The notes: generated from the sequence alone by a model not told the origin. A stretch of DNA of 64,000 nt from Desulfobacteraceae bacterium (GCA_014237395.1 JABZFP010000044.1:1-64000); one strand, 5' to 3'. Numbered from the stretch's first letter, positions 32,216-42,555 are shown. A program made the numbers and translations.

Positions 32216-34210
32216 TTATTCGAATGTGGCCTCCGCCTCCGGCGAAGGGTCACCGAGCGCACCATTAGCAGCTCGATAGATGAGGCGATAGCGAACCGTC
32301 GGCAGCTGGGGGGGATTGAGGTCCACCGCGTCTGTCGCGTTTCGGATGCCGCCGGTTAAGGGGCGCCAGACGTTGCCCTCTTCATAGCGTTGGACAATGA
32401 CTTCCAGTTCTTCCGGCGGTATTTTAAAAGAAATGCGTACATGGCGCAGCGGTTCCTGTTCCACCGCCAGGGACGGTCTGTCAGGGGCGGGAATGGCAGG
32501 GTTGCCCACCGTTACCTGGCGGGCCCAGCTCGGATCACTGCGATTGCCGTTTTGGTCAACCGCCACGATGCGGTACCAGTAGGTTTGTCCGACCGCCACG
32601 AAAGTATCTTCAAAACGATTTTTCTTTGCCGGAACCGGATCCCCAAGGACCAGCCCCGGATCATTCTCCGACACCGAGCGGACCACCAAAAAGGTGTCGA
32701 TATCTTCTTCCGGAGGGGATCCCGCAAACGTCAGGGTAACTTTACCGTCACGGCCGTCAATATCGGTGATGCGCGGCGGATTGGGCGAAACGGTATCCAG
32801 AAGAACCGCTTTGACCTCCCGGCTCGGTTTGCTTTGCTGGTTGTCGAAAGCCACTGCCGTGACCCGGTAGTGAAATTCTCCCTGGGTGTGCAACCCGACC
32901 GGATCATCAAAGCGCGGACCCGGGACGACCGTCGCCGTGAGAAGCGCCCATCGCTCGGCATCTTTGGCTTTGCGTTCTACCAGGTACCCCGCAACAGGGA
33001 ATTTGACCCCATCCCAGGTGAGACGGACCCGGGTGCGCCCCACTTCAGCGTTCAGGTTTTCAGGTTTCGGTGGTGCCTGGCGATTTTTGGGTGCGGCCGT
33101 TTTAACCAATGTGGGCGGCCCCAGGTTGCCGCGGGGGTCCATGGAACGAACGCGGTAGAAATAGCTGGTGCCACCCAGCAGTTGCTTGTCTTCCCATTGG
33201 GTTTGATCGGCGTCGAAACCGTCGGGGGTCAGCGGCAGGAAAGGCCCTTTGCGCAACAGGGATCGTTCGATAACGTATCCGCTTGTAAAGGGGCTCGGAT
33301 TGGCCTTCCAGGAAAGAGCTACCCGGTTATCTCCCGCCTCGGCGGCGAGCAGGGCCGGCGGGTTCAGCGCGGAAAGATCCGGAATGAACTGCGTTAGGGT
33401 TCGAGGGAGGCTGCGTCGCCCGAACATGTCGATACTAAAAATGCGGTAAGTCGTTTCGGACTCCTTGGGAGGGGCGGGATCCACATAGCGCCCATTTTGG
33501 TCCTTGACATCGGATCGGGTGATGAGGAGCGGTTGCTCCGTCAGTAGGATTTTTCCACCGGTGGCATCCTCACGTTCCAGCACGAAAGCGAGGACGGGTA
33601 CAAGGCGGTTTGGTTGCGGATTCAGCCAGGAAAGCGCGACGCTGGTTTCATTGGGGGTAGCGCTAAAAGACGGCGGTGCTTCGGGCAGGGCGGTGGCCGC
33701 CGCCGGGTCCACCGTTGCGCTGGTCAGCACCGACAGCGGCTTCCCTTTGCTGTTGAGGGCAGTCAAGCGATAGGTGCGCACACCGCCCTGCGGATCGGCC
33801 TCTTCGTAACGTAAACCAAGGGCCCGGCCGAAATCGGGATTGATCGCCGCGGAAAGCCCCATTATCGTAATGGAACGTTTCCGGTTTTCCTCTGGATTGG
33901 CGGCGGATTTCAGGTCGTCGGTGAAATTCCGGATGGCCGTCGCTTCGCTTGCAGCGAGACGGGCCATGGCGTCCGGATTTCCGCCGGGGATGATTTTTTC
34001 AGCCAGCATGTGACGTTTTTTGTCGATGACCTTTTCAAGGCGCCACCCGCCGGCGGGCCAGACAAGATCCTTGGGAATCCAGAACAGGGAGATTTTTCCC
34101 TGTCCGTCGGAGGCGGCCCACAGGGCACCCTCTGGTTGACTGGCATGGGCGGCTGCAAGGCCGACCAGGAGCAGGAAGAGGGATAGGATGAGTCGTTTCA
34201 CTGTTTTCAC
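32216..34210 (-). CDS. Exported fibronectin type III repeat protein
   Basis: The gene encodes 664 residues from a GTG with TAGGAG upstream. A signal peptide (LILSLFLLLVGLAAAHA) precedes four or more Fn3-like modules, recognised by repeated segments such as DNRVALSWKANPSPFTSGYV, RTRVRLTWDGVKFPVAGYLV and GTSYFYRVRSMDPRGNLGPP. The modules probably serve as a protein or glycan interaction surface in the periplasm or outside the cell. It starts only 9 bases after the TIG protein gene, so the pair is an operon and likely a functional complex. Confidence 0.8.
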   Translation of the reverse strand: MKTVKRLILSLFLLLVGLAAAHASQPEGALWAASDGQGKISLFWIPKDLVWPAGGWRLEKVIDKKRHMLAEKIIPGGNPDAMARLAASEATAIRNFTDDLKSAANPEENRKRSITIMGLSAAINPDFGRALGLRYEEADPQGGVRTYRLTALNSKGKPLSVLTSATVDPAAATALPEAPPSFSATPNETSVALSWLNPQPNRLVPVLAFVLEREDATGGKILLTEQPLLITRSDVKDQNGRYVDPAPPKESETTYRIFSIDMFGRRSLPRTLTQFIPDLSALNPPALLAAEAGDNRVALSWKANPSPFTSGYVIERSLLRKGPFLPLTPDGFDADQTQWEDKQLLGGTSYFYRVRSMDPRGNLGPPTLVKTAAPKNRQAPPKPENLNAEVGRTRVRLTWDGVKFPVAGYLVERKAKDAERWALLTATVVPGPRFDDPVGLHTQGEFHYRVTAVAFDNQQSKPSREVKAVLLDTVSPNPPRITDIDGRDGKVTLTFAGSPPEEDIDTFLVVRSVSENDPGLVLGDPVPAKKNRFEDTFVAVGQTYWYRIVAVDQNGNRSDPSWARQVTVGNPAIPAPDRPSLAVEQEPLRHVRISFKIPPEELEVIVQRYEEGNVWRPLTGGIRNATDAVDLNPPQLPTVRYRLIYRAANGALGDPSPEAEATFE

Positions 34211-34219
34211 GGTTTTCTC

Positions 34220-37200
34220 CTACAGACTAAATGTGGCGCAGACGTCAGGGTTCCAGAACGGAATCGGGATTTCGACGCAGCCATGGGCGGAGGCCTTGAG
34301 GGGCAGGGCACTCGCGTCGACACGGACGGAGATGCCGGTACCCACGCAGACGTCGTGGGCACATACTTCGGCATGGACCCCCCCTTCCCCGTATCCGGAA
34401 ACATGGGGTTCGGATGTAATGGCCAAACCCGTATTGATATTGCCGGAAATGTGGCCGATGGACGCCCCCAGATAGTAATCGATCCCGCCACCCAACCGCA
34501 AGGCATCACCATCCAGCATCATGTAGCCGTCGACGTCCGCGACAAGCAAATGCATGCGAACCTTGGGGCCTTGCTCCTGGCCGGCATAAATATGCCAGGG
34601 TTCGTTGCCGCCGAAATGCATGGTGCAGGCATTCTCAGGGATGTCGAAGTAGATCGTGTCGTTCAAGAGGCTGGAATGCCCGGTGAGCGCGCCGTCAAAA
34701 CCGCCGGCCGCATATTGGATATAGCCCTGGAAGTTGCCGTCGCCGGCATGCTGGGCGTCCAGCAACCAGGCGCGGAAATCCATGCGGGCGCCGTCGCCCG
34801 GTTTGATGGTGAGGTCGCCGTCCATGGTACAGACGAAACCGTCGGTGGAGCCGATCTGCATCCCGGCCATGAAGATGAAGGAGTCATCGGCAACCGGTGC
34901 GACCCCTGTGAGGGGATAAGCGCTCTTGAAGGCATCGAGCGGGAAATTATGCCCGAGGCCGCCTCGGATTTTGTAGAGTTTGAGATAGGGGGGCACAAAG
35001 GGCGTGCCGGTACCCAGGTCGAGTGTCGCCCGCACCAGCCAGTAGTCGTGGCCACCCATATAGCCGAGTCGGAATTCGGCCTGAACCGGAGGGCCGTCGA
35101 ACATGGCCATGTCCACCGACCCATAGAAACTGTCCTTGGCTCCAGAAGCGGCATGGGCTTCGGCCACACCAAAGGGCCACATGGTTTCCCGGGGCGCAGC
35201 GGCGGTCGAAGAGGAAAGGCCGGCCCCGGCGTATTCGATATGGACGGTGGCCGCTACCCGGGGTTGTCCCGCCGGGAAGGTGATATCCAGGTCGAATGCG
35301 TTGACCCGCGGGCCCTGAGCCGTGTATTTTTTGCCCTCCCGCGCTAATCCGTAATGCACCGGCACGGCGACCGAGGAGAGAACCTCGGAGATCGAGAAGG
35401 TGGTGGCGAAGTCGAAACTGAAGACGGCAAGCTCGCCGTTGTGCAAGTCGATACGGACCGAGCCCAGGTCGATCGGCGTCTGTCCCAGGTTTGACTTCCC
35501 GCCCAGAGGGATTTCAATCGTCGTGCCGCTTTCCAGGAAGGGCCGGCCGTCCATAGAATAAATAATACCGGGAACGGTGACATTGTCGGCAAAGACAACC
35601 TCTTCGGCCTCGAAGCGGAAGGTGGTGCTTTCGCTCCAGGCCCCCCAGCCGGTTTGCGGGAAATTACCGAACAGGAGATGCTGAACGGTCATGGTGATGC
35701 CCCGGTAGGCCTTGACGATTTCGTCCTGGGTGATTTCCGTGAAGTCAAAATAGGCTTCCTTGCCGGGCACCCCGTGGATGAGGCGGGCATCGCCCAGGAG
35801 ATGGGTATCGAGCCAGGGAACCTGCACGTCCATACCATGATAGACCGCCAGACTGCTCTGGCCGGTATCGACCGAGATGGCGGATAGGTTGATGGTACCG
35901 TCCTTGTAGGGCGTGGAAAACGGTGTGGTGATTTCTGCTTTTCCCACCAGTTGGGTGCCTTCCACGCCCCAGTTGCTGACGCGGCCCTTGTTGGCTTCCG
36001 GAACTTGAAATTCAAAGAGATTCGGGATGAGCAGGGCGTCTTCACCGAAATGCAACCCGGCCCACTCCTTGCCGGCGCCACGGGGGTTGCCGGCCAGCCC
36101 GTCCTGGGCGCTGAGGTCCAGGACAATTTCCCGGGGCATGATCGAAAAGCCGCTGTTGCCGATTTCAATTTCCTGGGCGCTGTTTTCCCGGTAAAACCAA
36201 TCGCCGTCCTCGGAGAGGGGGGCCGTGGCGGTCCATTCCGGTGCTTCGGCCGCACCTGACAGGTGCAGGCCGGTGTCCGCCGGTTTGGCGTCGAGGGTCA
36301 GGTTCATGGGGGTCTGCTTGGCGCGTGCGGCGAGTTTCTTCAACTGAATCCGCATGCCGGCTTCACTGATAGCCGCGTCAAGGGGCAGATCGATGGTCCC
36401 GGTGGTCACCGTCAGGCCGTCTGCCGCCACCTGCCAGCCGTTAATCGGGACTGGGAGAAGGTAGCGTGTCGACGTTCCCCCGGCACCGGTATAAAGATGC
36501 ATATCCAGCACACCACTTCCCGAAAAAATTCCCCCCGTGTCATTGACCTCGAGGTTGCGGATGGCGAAGTCGTCTCCGGTCGAGGTGGGGAAAATGAACT
36601 GGCAGGGCTGTTCCGGTGCGCTCGGTTTTACCCGGTAGCGGAACGGATCGGACTGGACGTAAAAAGGCTTTTCTTTTTTCACCTCCAGGCCCGCGGTCAT
36701 TCGGGCTTTGGCAAAGGTATTGAGACTGGCCATGACCGGCCGCCCCGAAGACCCCTCTTTGGATGGCGCCAGTACGCTCAGTTTGATGCCGCTCTTCTGG
36801 AAGGTATTAACGTTGGGGTTGCCATTGAAAGAGGCCGAAGCCGCCTGTGCTTCCGGTACCAGCCAGGAGAACACGGACTTCGCAACCCCTGAGCTTCCCT
36901 GGGTGAGAGCAACTTGCCTTGCGCCCTGGAGGAGATTGAGCACCTGGGTCTGGTCCAATTGATGGACCTGGGGAAGCACTTCGGCTTCCACGACCAGGGC
37001 AAAATTGTCGCCGATCATCTGTTCGCTCATTTCAACCACCGGCGACATCAGGGACGCTGTGGCGTATGATTCGGCCGTGGGCGTATTCTGGGTGTTTTCG
37101 GTGAGGGTTATCCCGTTTTCGGTCCGGTGTGGCGACGCCAGGGCGTCTTCAACAGACCCCACCACCATGCGCGTGCCCCCCTTGTGCAGACTCCAGGTTA

Positions 37201-39799
37201 TCCTGGCCCGGCCTTCGCCGTAGTAGACAAGGTCGGCGTTTCCCTGAAGGATGCCGCAGGAACTGATTTCGGTGTCCACGAGCATATTCCAGCCTGGTTT
37301 GGGCGCGGCTTGGAGGTTTACCAACGAAGGACTTGAGCTGGAAGACATGGTGATGGCGGGTTTTGAATCCCCTTCCACCTGTTGCACTGAGGACGCTGCG
37401 GACGGGCCTGAACTGGTTGCACGGGATGAAGGCTTTTTGGCTAATGGAACCGTAGCCCCCGATCCGTTGTAGCCGCTGATGGCGATCGATTCGAGATGGA
37501 GCGGCCCCTGGGCCACCAGATCTTCGCGAACAGCGATCTTTTTGGTGTCGCAGTAGATCAGGTGGGCGCGTCCGGCCTGGGCGTAGAGGGAATTTTCATT
37601 AAACTGGAAGTTCTGGCCCTTCGGGGCGGAAAAGGCAAAATCGGCACCGGCGGTTTTCTGAATGCCGTTGATCACCCTAAAGTAGGGATTGTAGGTGAAA
37701 GCGGATGGCACCACGGCGCCGCTCGAGGCCTGGGTGCTGCCGGAAACAGCATCGTAAACAGACGCCAGGGCATCGGGCGGACCTTGTTGGATATCGTCTT
37801 CGGGGAGGACGAAGATCCGTACCGTGTAGTTGCCGCTCTGCTGGTAGCGGTGATGATACGCCCTGCCCAGCGGCAACAGGTCGGGTGCTGCCGGTTGACT
37901 CAGGTCGATCTCCAGGGCGACTACGCCGCTGCCGTCACCCCAATCGAGAAACAGGTTGGGCAGGTAGAAGGCGACATCGCCAGCGCCCTTGACCTTGCTA
38001 TTGATATGCGTGGCATAGGGAATCGATCGGATATTGAGCTTGCCGGTAAGCTCCCATTGATCCCCGGGGTAGTTGGCGGCGCGGCTGCCTTTGTCGGGGT
38101 TGGTGATCGTTATGGCCGAGGCGGTGGCACTGCTGCCCCCGCAGGAAAGCCCGCTGGGCTTTTCCGGTGTCAGCAGGGACCGGCGATCTGAAATTTCCAC
38201 CTCGACATTTTTGGATTCAACGATTTTCCGGGTTTTGGCAACACCCGTTTGGCTGCTCCCAGGGACCGTTTCCGTCTTGACTGTTGTGTACGTCCGGTAG
38301 CCGGCCACCTCCCACCAGCAGAACTGTTTGGCCAGGCCATGGACAACGGTATGCTCCCCTATCTTGCGGTCCTTGGTCAGAAGGTCCAGAAGATAGGCGG
38401 TATCCATCCGGAAGGAATTCGTAAGCGCGCTGATCTGCTGTCCGTTCAATTCGAATTTGATGGGGTCGATGCGTTTTTTCTCGATGACAAAGCCGTTTTC
38501 GGTCACCAGGCGGAATTCATACCATTCCGCCAGACCGGGATTTTCTTCCCGCCAGGTGAACTGGGTCTGTTCATTGAGTTGCTCCGGATACATCTCGTTG
38601 GAGGTGAGGTAGTCCTCGGGCGTCAGCAATGTGATGCGGCCCTGAAAGGTGACGGCCAAGTCCGGTGCGACCAGTTTGGGTACGGGTTTCTTTTTCGACC
38701 ATTTCTGTGCCGCCACGACCCAGGCTTGGGCGGGGAACGCGGTCCAGGGGCGGGATGCATCGCTCCGCAGCTTGAGGGCGCGCAGGCCGAGAGGCGCCGC
38801 CCCGGAGACGGCCACGGTCATGGTCAGCTTGGTATTGGAAACAATCTGGAGATCCTCGATGGCGACACCGTCGCCCAAGTCTGCTTGCAGCTGGTCGTCG
38901 AAATGGCTTCCGTTGACATCGATCTGGTAGGTTTTCCCCTGTGCCCAGTGATTGGGAGTGATGGTCTGGACGGTCACCGGTGACGTGAAAGTTTTGGGTT
39001 TTATTATTACCGGCGGATCATTTTTTTTCATGGCAATCGGGGGTCTCGCGCCGGTCGTCGCAGGCGCTGCGTCCGCTGTCACCGTGATGGAGGCCGCGGT
39101 GCGATGGGATCCCTGAGTGTTGACCAAGAAGACCTGGCGGGGGCCGGGTTCGGCCGTCGCTGCAACAGTTACGGCAACCGTTAGCCTGTTCGATTCGGCA
39201 GTGGGGGGTGCGGCTATTATATCGGGCCCCAAATTAACCCCGGTAACACGATCGAGTCCCGCTCCGGTCACGGTCAGGGAATAGGATGCGCCCCGACGCA
39301 GGGTGTTGGGGGTGATCATCCGAACCAACGGCCGAATGTCGCTGCCGATAACATTGACGCGGGCCGGGCTTGGTTGAAGCCGGTCGCTATACTGCACCTG
39401 CACCACCCGTGTCCCGGGGGCGGCATCGGCTGCGACATTGAAGGTGACGGTTGCCATGGATCGGGCTTCGTTGAGGACGGTGGGGCTGCCTGTGGTGATA
39501 CCTGCTCCGAGCCGGATGCGCATGTTTTGATGCAGATAGCGCCCGGATAGCGTCAGGGTACCGCTTTGTCCCTGGTTAAGTGCTGCCGGATTGATGCTTT
39601 GAACGATGGGAAAGGACGGCTGCCCGGTCGTTTGAATTGTCTCCGCCGCCGACCCGCCGGGACGGATGGTCATGGCCGGGGCCGGGTTGCTGTTCTGCAT
39701 CGAGAATGGCCGGGCAGGCGGGTCGTCAGAAATGGCTGCGGTGGCAAGGGTAAGGAGCAGTGCAACCGATAACGCGAGCAACGCAAGATGTCTCATCAT
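34220..39799 (-). CDS. Giant exported protein with IPT/TIG domains (1859 aa)
   Basis: The protein has a signal peptide (LALLALSVALLLTLATAA). The N-terminal 320 residues hold three TIG-like repeats, each starting with a P-N/A-x-L-x-x-G pattern: IVQSINPAALNQGQSGTLTL, LVRMITPNTLRRGASYSLTV and VQTITPNHWAQGKTYQIDVN. The next 1500 residues are beta-rich, without transmembrane segments, and low in Cys. The length and layout suggest a large surface or periplasmic structural protein. The family beyond TIG is not recognised. It is followed by the Fn3 protein gene with a 9-base gap. Confidence 0.75.
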   Translation of the reverse strand: MMRHLALLALSVALLLTLATAAISDDPPARPFSMQNSNPAPAMTIRPGGSAAETIQTTGQPSFPIVQSINPAALNQGQSGTLTLSGRYLHQNMRIRLGAGITTGSPTVLNEARSMATVTFNVAADAAPGTRVVQVQYSDRLQPSPARVNVIGSDIRPLVRMITPNTLRRGASYSLTVTGAGLDRVTGVNLGPDIIAAPPTAESNRLTVAVTVAATAEPGPRQVFLVNTQGSHRTAASITVTADAAPATTGARPPIAMKKNDPPVIIKPKTFTSPVTVQTITPNHWAQGKTYQIDVNGSHFDDQLQADLGDGVAIEDLQIVSNTKLTMTVAVSGAAPLGLRALKLRSDASRPWTAFPAQAWVVAAQKWSKKKPVPKLVAPDLAVTFQGRITLLTPEDYLTSNEMYPEQLNEQTQFTWREENPGLAEWYEFRLVTENGFVIEKKRIDPIKFELNGQQISALTNSFRMDTAYLLDLLTKDRKIGEHTVVHGLAKQFCWWEVAGYRTYTTVKTETVPGSSQTGVAKTRKIVESKNVEVEISDRRSLLTPEKPSGLSCGGSSATASAITITNPDKGSRAANYPGDQWELTGKLNIRSIPYATHINSKVKGAGDVAFYLPNLFLDWGDGSGVVALEIDLSQPAAPDLLPLGRAYHHRYQQSGNYTVRIFVLPEDDIQQGPPDALASVYDAVSGSTQASSGAVVPSAFTYNPYFRVINGIQKTAGADFAFSAPKGQNFQFNENSLYAQAGRAHLIYCDTKKIAVREDLVAQGPLHLESIAISGYNGSGATVPLAKKPSSRATSSGPSAASSVQQVEGDSKPAITMSSSSSPSLVNLQAAPKPGWNMLVDTEISSCGILQGNADLVYYGEGRARITWSLHKGGTRMVVGSVEDALASPHRTENGITLTENTQNTPTAESYATASLMSPVVEMSEQMIGDNFALVVEAEVLPQVHQLDQTQVLNLLQGARQVALTQGSSGVAKSVFSWLVPEAQAASASFNGNPNVNTFQKSGIKLSVLAPSKEGSSGRPVMASLNTFAKARMTAGLEVKKEKPFYVQSDPFRYRVKPSAPEQPCQFIFPTSTGDDFAIRNLEVNDTGGIFSGSGVLDMHLYTGAGGTSTRYLLPVPINGWQVAADGLTVTTGTIDLPLDAAISEAGMRIQLKKLAARAKQTPMNLTLDAKPADTGLHLSGAAEAPEWTATAPLSEDGDWFYRENSAQEIEIGNSGFSIMPREIVLDLSAQDGLAGNPRGAGKEWAGLHFGEDALLIPNLFEFQVPEANKGRVSNWGVEGTQLVGKAEITTPFSTPYKDGTINLSAISVDTGQSSLAVYHGMDVQVPWLDTHLLGDARLIHGVPGKEAYFDFTEITQDEIVKAYRGITMTVQHLLFGNFPQTGWGAWSESTTFRFEAEEVVFADNVTVPGIIYSMDGRPFLESGTTIEIPLGGKSNLGQTPIDLGSVRIDLHNGELAVFSFDFATTFSISEVLSSVAVPVHYGLAREGKKYTAQGPRVNAFDLDITFPAGQPRVAATVHIEYAGAGLSSSTAAAPRETMWPFGVAEAHAASGAKDSFYGSVDMAMFDGPPVQAEFRLGYMGGHDYWLVRATLDLGTGTPFVPPYLKLYKIRGGLGHNFPLDAFKSAYPLTGVAPVADDSFIFMAGMQIGSTDGFVCTMDGDLTIKPGDGARMDFRAWLLDAQHAGDGNFQGYIQYAAGGFDGALTGHSSLLNDTIYFDIPENACTMHFGGNEPWHIYAGQEQGPKVRMHLLVADVDGYMMLDGDALRLGGGIDYYLGASIGHISGNINTGLAITSEPHVSGYGEGGVHAEVCAHDVCVGTGISVRVDASALPLKASAHGCVEIPIPFWNPDVCATFSL

Positions 39800-40516
39800 C
39801 TCACCTCTTTGAGGAAGTTCATGGCGCGTACGACAGCTGGTTTCGAAGGTGTCTTGGGCAGCCCCTTCATTGAAGATCTACCTCTATGGGTAGCGTCGTG
39901 GTCTCGAAAGGTTCAAAAAATCGCCGCGGTTGTCGCGGTAGAGCGTTTCACGCCATAAAACCAAGCCGATGGTAGCCGGCACCTCACAACGACGACCTGT
40001 TTTCGCCATTGGTAATGCATGAAAAAAGGGTATGGGAAAAGCGTGGCAGGTCAATATCGGTTTTTTTGGGTGGTTCAGTGGTGTTCAAGACCGTGCGAGG
40101 GGATCGATTTTCCATGTTCGGGGCTCTAACCTGTCGTCGAAATAGTTCATGTCCTTGACAGCGGGTGCTTCAACAGATCAATAGCGTGTGCGGTATCCAG
40201 GGAGCCTAACAAAAATCTTAAAGGAGAGGTTGTTGGGTGATTGATATCGCCTATAGCGATCAACCGTAAAAGATAGGGGCAATAATGACTTAATCTTTTA
40301 CTTGTGCAAGTATGGCAGAACGAAAGTCATGTGTCAATCTGACAGGTAGTTTCATCTGTTCAGAGCGTGAATGTTGCTATCGAAGCGATCTGTCGTGCCA
40401 AGTGAGGGGGTCCCTGAAGCCGGATTTCGATCACGCATGCGTTGTCGGTGGATGCGGTTACCCGAGTCCGGTGTGTTGGTGCCCACCGGATGACAGATTG
40501 CCCGTGCCGCAATTGT
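39800..40516. other. Long upstream region of the TIG/Fn3 operon
   Basis: These 717 bases have no gene. They contain a perfect 9-bp inverted repeat (GTAAAAGAT at 40266-40274 and ATCTTTTAC at 40293-40301). An imperfect one (TTGATATCGC-CTATA-GCGATCAA) lies at 40241-40263. Short open frames on both strands appear to be chance. Confidence 0.4.
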
Positions 40517-41443
40517 CTAGTGAAGCATTTGGACAAGGTCTTCTGGCGTTGCGCAAACTTGCCCGCCGATGGCTTCGATCTCCCGGCGATAGGTTCCGCT
40601 GGCTTGACCGCCGAAGATCAGCGGGCACTGATTTTCGAGCAGGTCGGAAAGGCGCGACAGTTCGTTTTGCATAAAGGCGTCATTGACCCGGCAGGTGACA
40701 CTCAGGGCAATCAATTGGGGATTAAGGGTGGCGTTGGCCGCCGCGATATCTTCGCTCGGCAGATTGGGTCCCAGGAAAACCGGCTCCCAGCCATGGTCTT
40801 GTGATATCACGGCAACGGCAAGGGCACCGAGATAGCACCACTGGCCGGCGGGTGCGGCAATCAGGATGTGGGGCAATTGAGCCGAGGTCGGGGCGGCATA
40901 GTCCAGCATATGGCAGAGGTGGCCGTGCACCACGTTGGAGGCCAGGTGCTCATGCATGATGCGCAGTGCGCCTTCGGACCATCGTTGCCCCACCTGGCGC
41001 ATGAGGGGGATGATGAGCGTATCGAGGAGGGCTTGGCGACTCAACCTGAGCGAGGCCTGACAAAGGATACGATGCAAAGCGGCGGCATCCAACGCCTCGA
41101 TGGCCTGCAGGCAGGACGTGATAACATCACGGAAAACGAGCGGTTGCGCGCCGATCCGTTCTTTGGTCGAGGATGACGTGAAAGACTTTTTCACAGGGGC
41201 CGTCAACGATTCAAGGTCGGCTAGATCGAGGCCGGCCACATGCGAAATATGGTGGCCGGCGTCAATCGCCTGCTTCAGGAGCGCAATACGATCGATGTCT
41301 TCCTGGGAGTAAAGGCGGTGGCCACTTGCTGTCCGGGTGGGTTTCACCGCACGGTAGCGCCGTTCCCATGCCCTAAGGGAATGGGCGGAGACGCCCGTCA
41401 TCAGGCTGACATATCCAATCGGAAACCGGACCGAATCCGCCAT
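40517..41443 (-). CDS. MerR-type regulator with degenerate CarH-like B12-binding module
   Basis: The gene encodes 308 residues. An N-terminal MerR helix-turn-helix (VSAHSLRAWERRYRAVKPTR) is followed by a four-helix cap carrying the CarH-type W-x9-EH signature (Trp-155, Glu-165, His-166). A Rossmann-like domain then follows. The canonical cobalamin-ligand motif E/D-x-H-x-x-G reads QWCYLG (residues 201-206), so the axial His is Cys. Light or B12 sensing is thus doubtful. It probably acts as a cofactor-independent or altered-ligand repressor. It sits upstream of the TIG operon, the likely target. Confidence 0.75.
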   Translation of the reverse strand: MADSVRFPIGYVSLMTGVSAHSLRAWERRYRAVKPTRTASGHRLYSQEDIDRIALLKQAIDAGHHISHVAGLDLADLESLTAPVKKSFTSSSTKERIGAQPLVFRDVITSCLQAIEALDAAALHRILCQASLRLSRQALLDTLIIPLMRQVGQRWSEGALRIMHEHLASNVVHGHLCHMLDYAAPTSAQLPHILIAAPAGQWCYLGALAVAVISQDHGWEPVFLGPNLPSEDIAAANATLNPQLIALSVTCRVNDAFMQNELSRLSDLLENQCPLIFGGQASGTYRREIEAIGGQVCATPEDLVQMLH

Positions 41444-41518
41444 GTGGTCCTCTCATCCTGCGGTGTCGTAGGGGTGCCGCAAGCACAGTTTAATTCCGTG
41501 TATTAGCAGCACTTCCTA

Positions 41519-41677
41519 TCAGCTGACAAGCTCCGATATCGCCCGTGCGCAATCCGCCACAGCGTCATCCGACCCGTCGAGATTCACGATGTGATTTTCC
41601 AGATCAACGTCGATGATCGTGCACCCATGATTTTCAACGGTCGTTTTCAATACATTCAGAAACATGGTGTCGTCCAT
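41519..41677 (-). CDS. Small 52-residue protein, unknown function
   Basis: The ATG at 41677 follows AAAGGAGCC, a good ribosome binding site. The sequence MDDTMFLNVLKTTVENHGCT is followed by IIDVDLENHIVNLDGSD and an Ala-rich tail. It is acidic, and no membrane segment is seen. A longer frame through the upstream repeat is rejected. No family is recognised. Confidence 0.6.
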   Translation of the reverse strand: MDDTMFLNVLKTTVENHGCTIIDVDLENHIVNLDGSDDAVADCARAISELVS

Positions 41678-41692
41678 GATATCGGCTCCTTT

Positions 41693-41815
41693 TTGGACGG
41701 CTTCGCAAAAAGTCCAATATCTGCGTTGCGCGGCATTCCTCATCATTGCGGCGTACGCTAAGTACGCCTCATTCTTCGGAATTTGCGCGCCTTGATCTTG
41801 AACATTTTACAAACC
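41693..41815. repeat. Palindrome-containing intergenic repeat-like sequence
   Basis: The minus strand resembles a dispersed element I recall from Desulfobacterales intergenic regions. It includes GGACTTTTTGCGAAGCC and GGCGTAC-TTAGC-GTACGCC (41750-41768), a perfect 7-bp stem. No coding potential is likely. The family status is from memory and needs a genome search. Confidence 0.4.
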
Positions 41816-41861
41816 CGTTCCAATACAGACTTTGTGCGAGTTCATCTTTATTGTAGATGTA

Positions 41862-42368
41862 TCAGCGATTCAGCTCGGTTTCCATGATCGCTTCCACCTG
41901 CATGTGGTTTGACCGCCACACATTGTTTTCGTTGGCAAAGCTTTCGATGTTCTGCTGGGTAAACTGGGTCACCATCTGGATATCTTCGGTGGCCTGATCC
42001 GTCTGCCCCATTTTGGTGAACAGCGCAGCCCGGCTGTGGTAGGCGGCACCGTATTCCGGCGCCAGTTCGATCGCCTTGTTGAAGTCCTGGAGGGCGCCAT
42101 CGTCGTCTCCTTCGATTTCGCGGGCCAGTCCCCGCAGGTGGTAGGCACGGTAGTAGCCGTCATCGACGGCGAGGGCCCGATCGAAATCCGTAAGGGCCGT
42201 CCTGGTCTGACCGGTATGCAGAAACGCGGCCCCCCGCGAGACGAGCGCCAGTTTGTGGGTATTGTCTTCACGCAGAACTTCGCTGAGACTTTCGATGCAG
42301 GTGCTGTAATCCTTTCCCAGAAACGCCATCATGCCGTCGTTAAATTTGTCATTGAGATGTGCTTTCAT
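41862..42368 (-). CDS. Tetratricopeptide repeat protein
   Basis: The gene encodes 168 residues. The ATG at 42368 follows GGAGG. Three to four TPR units are visible, for example HKLALVSRGAAFLHTGQTRT, YYRAYHLRGLAREIEGDDDG and YGAAYHSRAALFTKMGQTDQ. There is no signal peptide, so it is a cytoplasmic scaffold. It lies 261 bases downstream of aprB, where aprA would be expected in a canonical sulfate reducer, but it is unrelated in sequence. Confidence 0.8.
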   Translation of the reverse strand: MKAHLNDKFNDGMMAFLGKDYSTCIESLSEVLREDNTHKLALVSRGAAFLHTGQTRTALTDFDRALAVDDGYYRAYHLRGLAREIEGDDDGALQDFNKAIELAPEYGAAYHSRAALFTKMGQTDQATEDIQMVTQFTQQNIESFANENNVWRSNHMQVEAIMETELNR

Positions 42369-42555
42369 ATCGACCTCCAATCCGACAGAATGTTTTGGTT
42401 AAGTATACTTAGACAATATTAAGAATGTGGTGATTGGCTGTCAAGCAAGGTCCGGCGGCAGACCGGTGGCCTCTTTGGGGCGCGCCGCGGGCGCGATGAC
42501 AACATGGTGCCATGGAGATGGGCTCAGGGCGGTTTGAAGGAGTGGTGCCAGGGAA

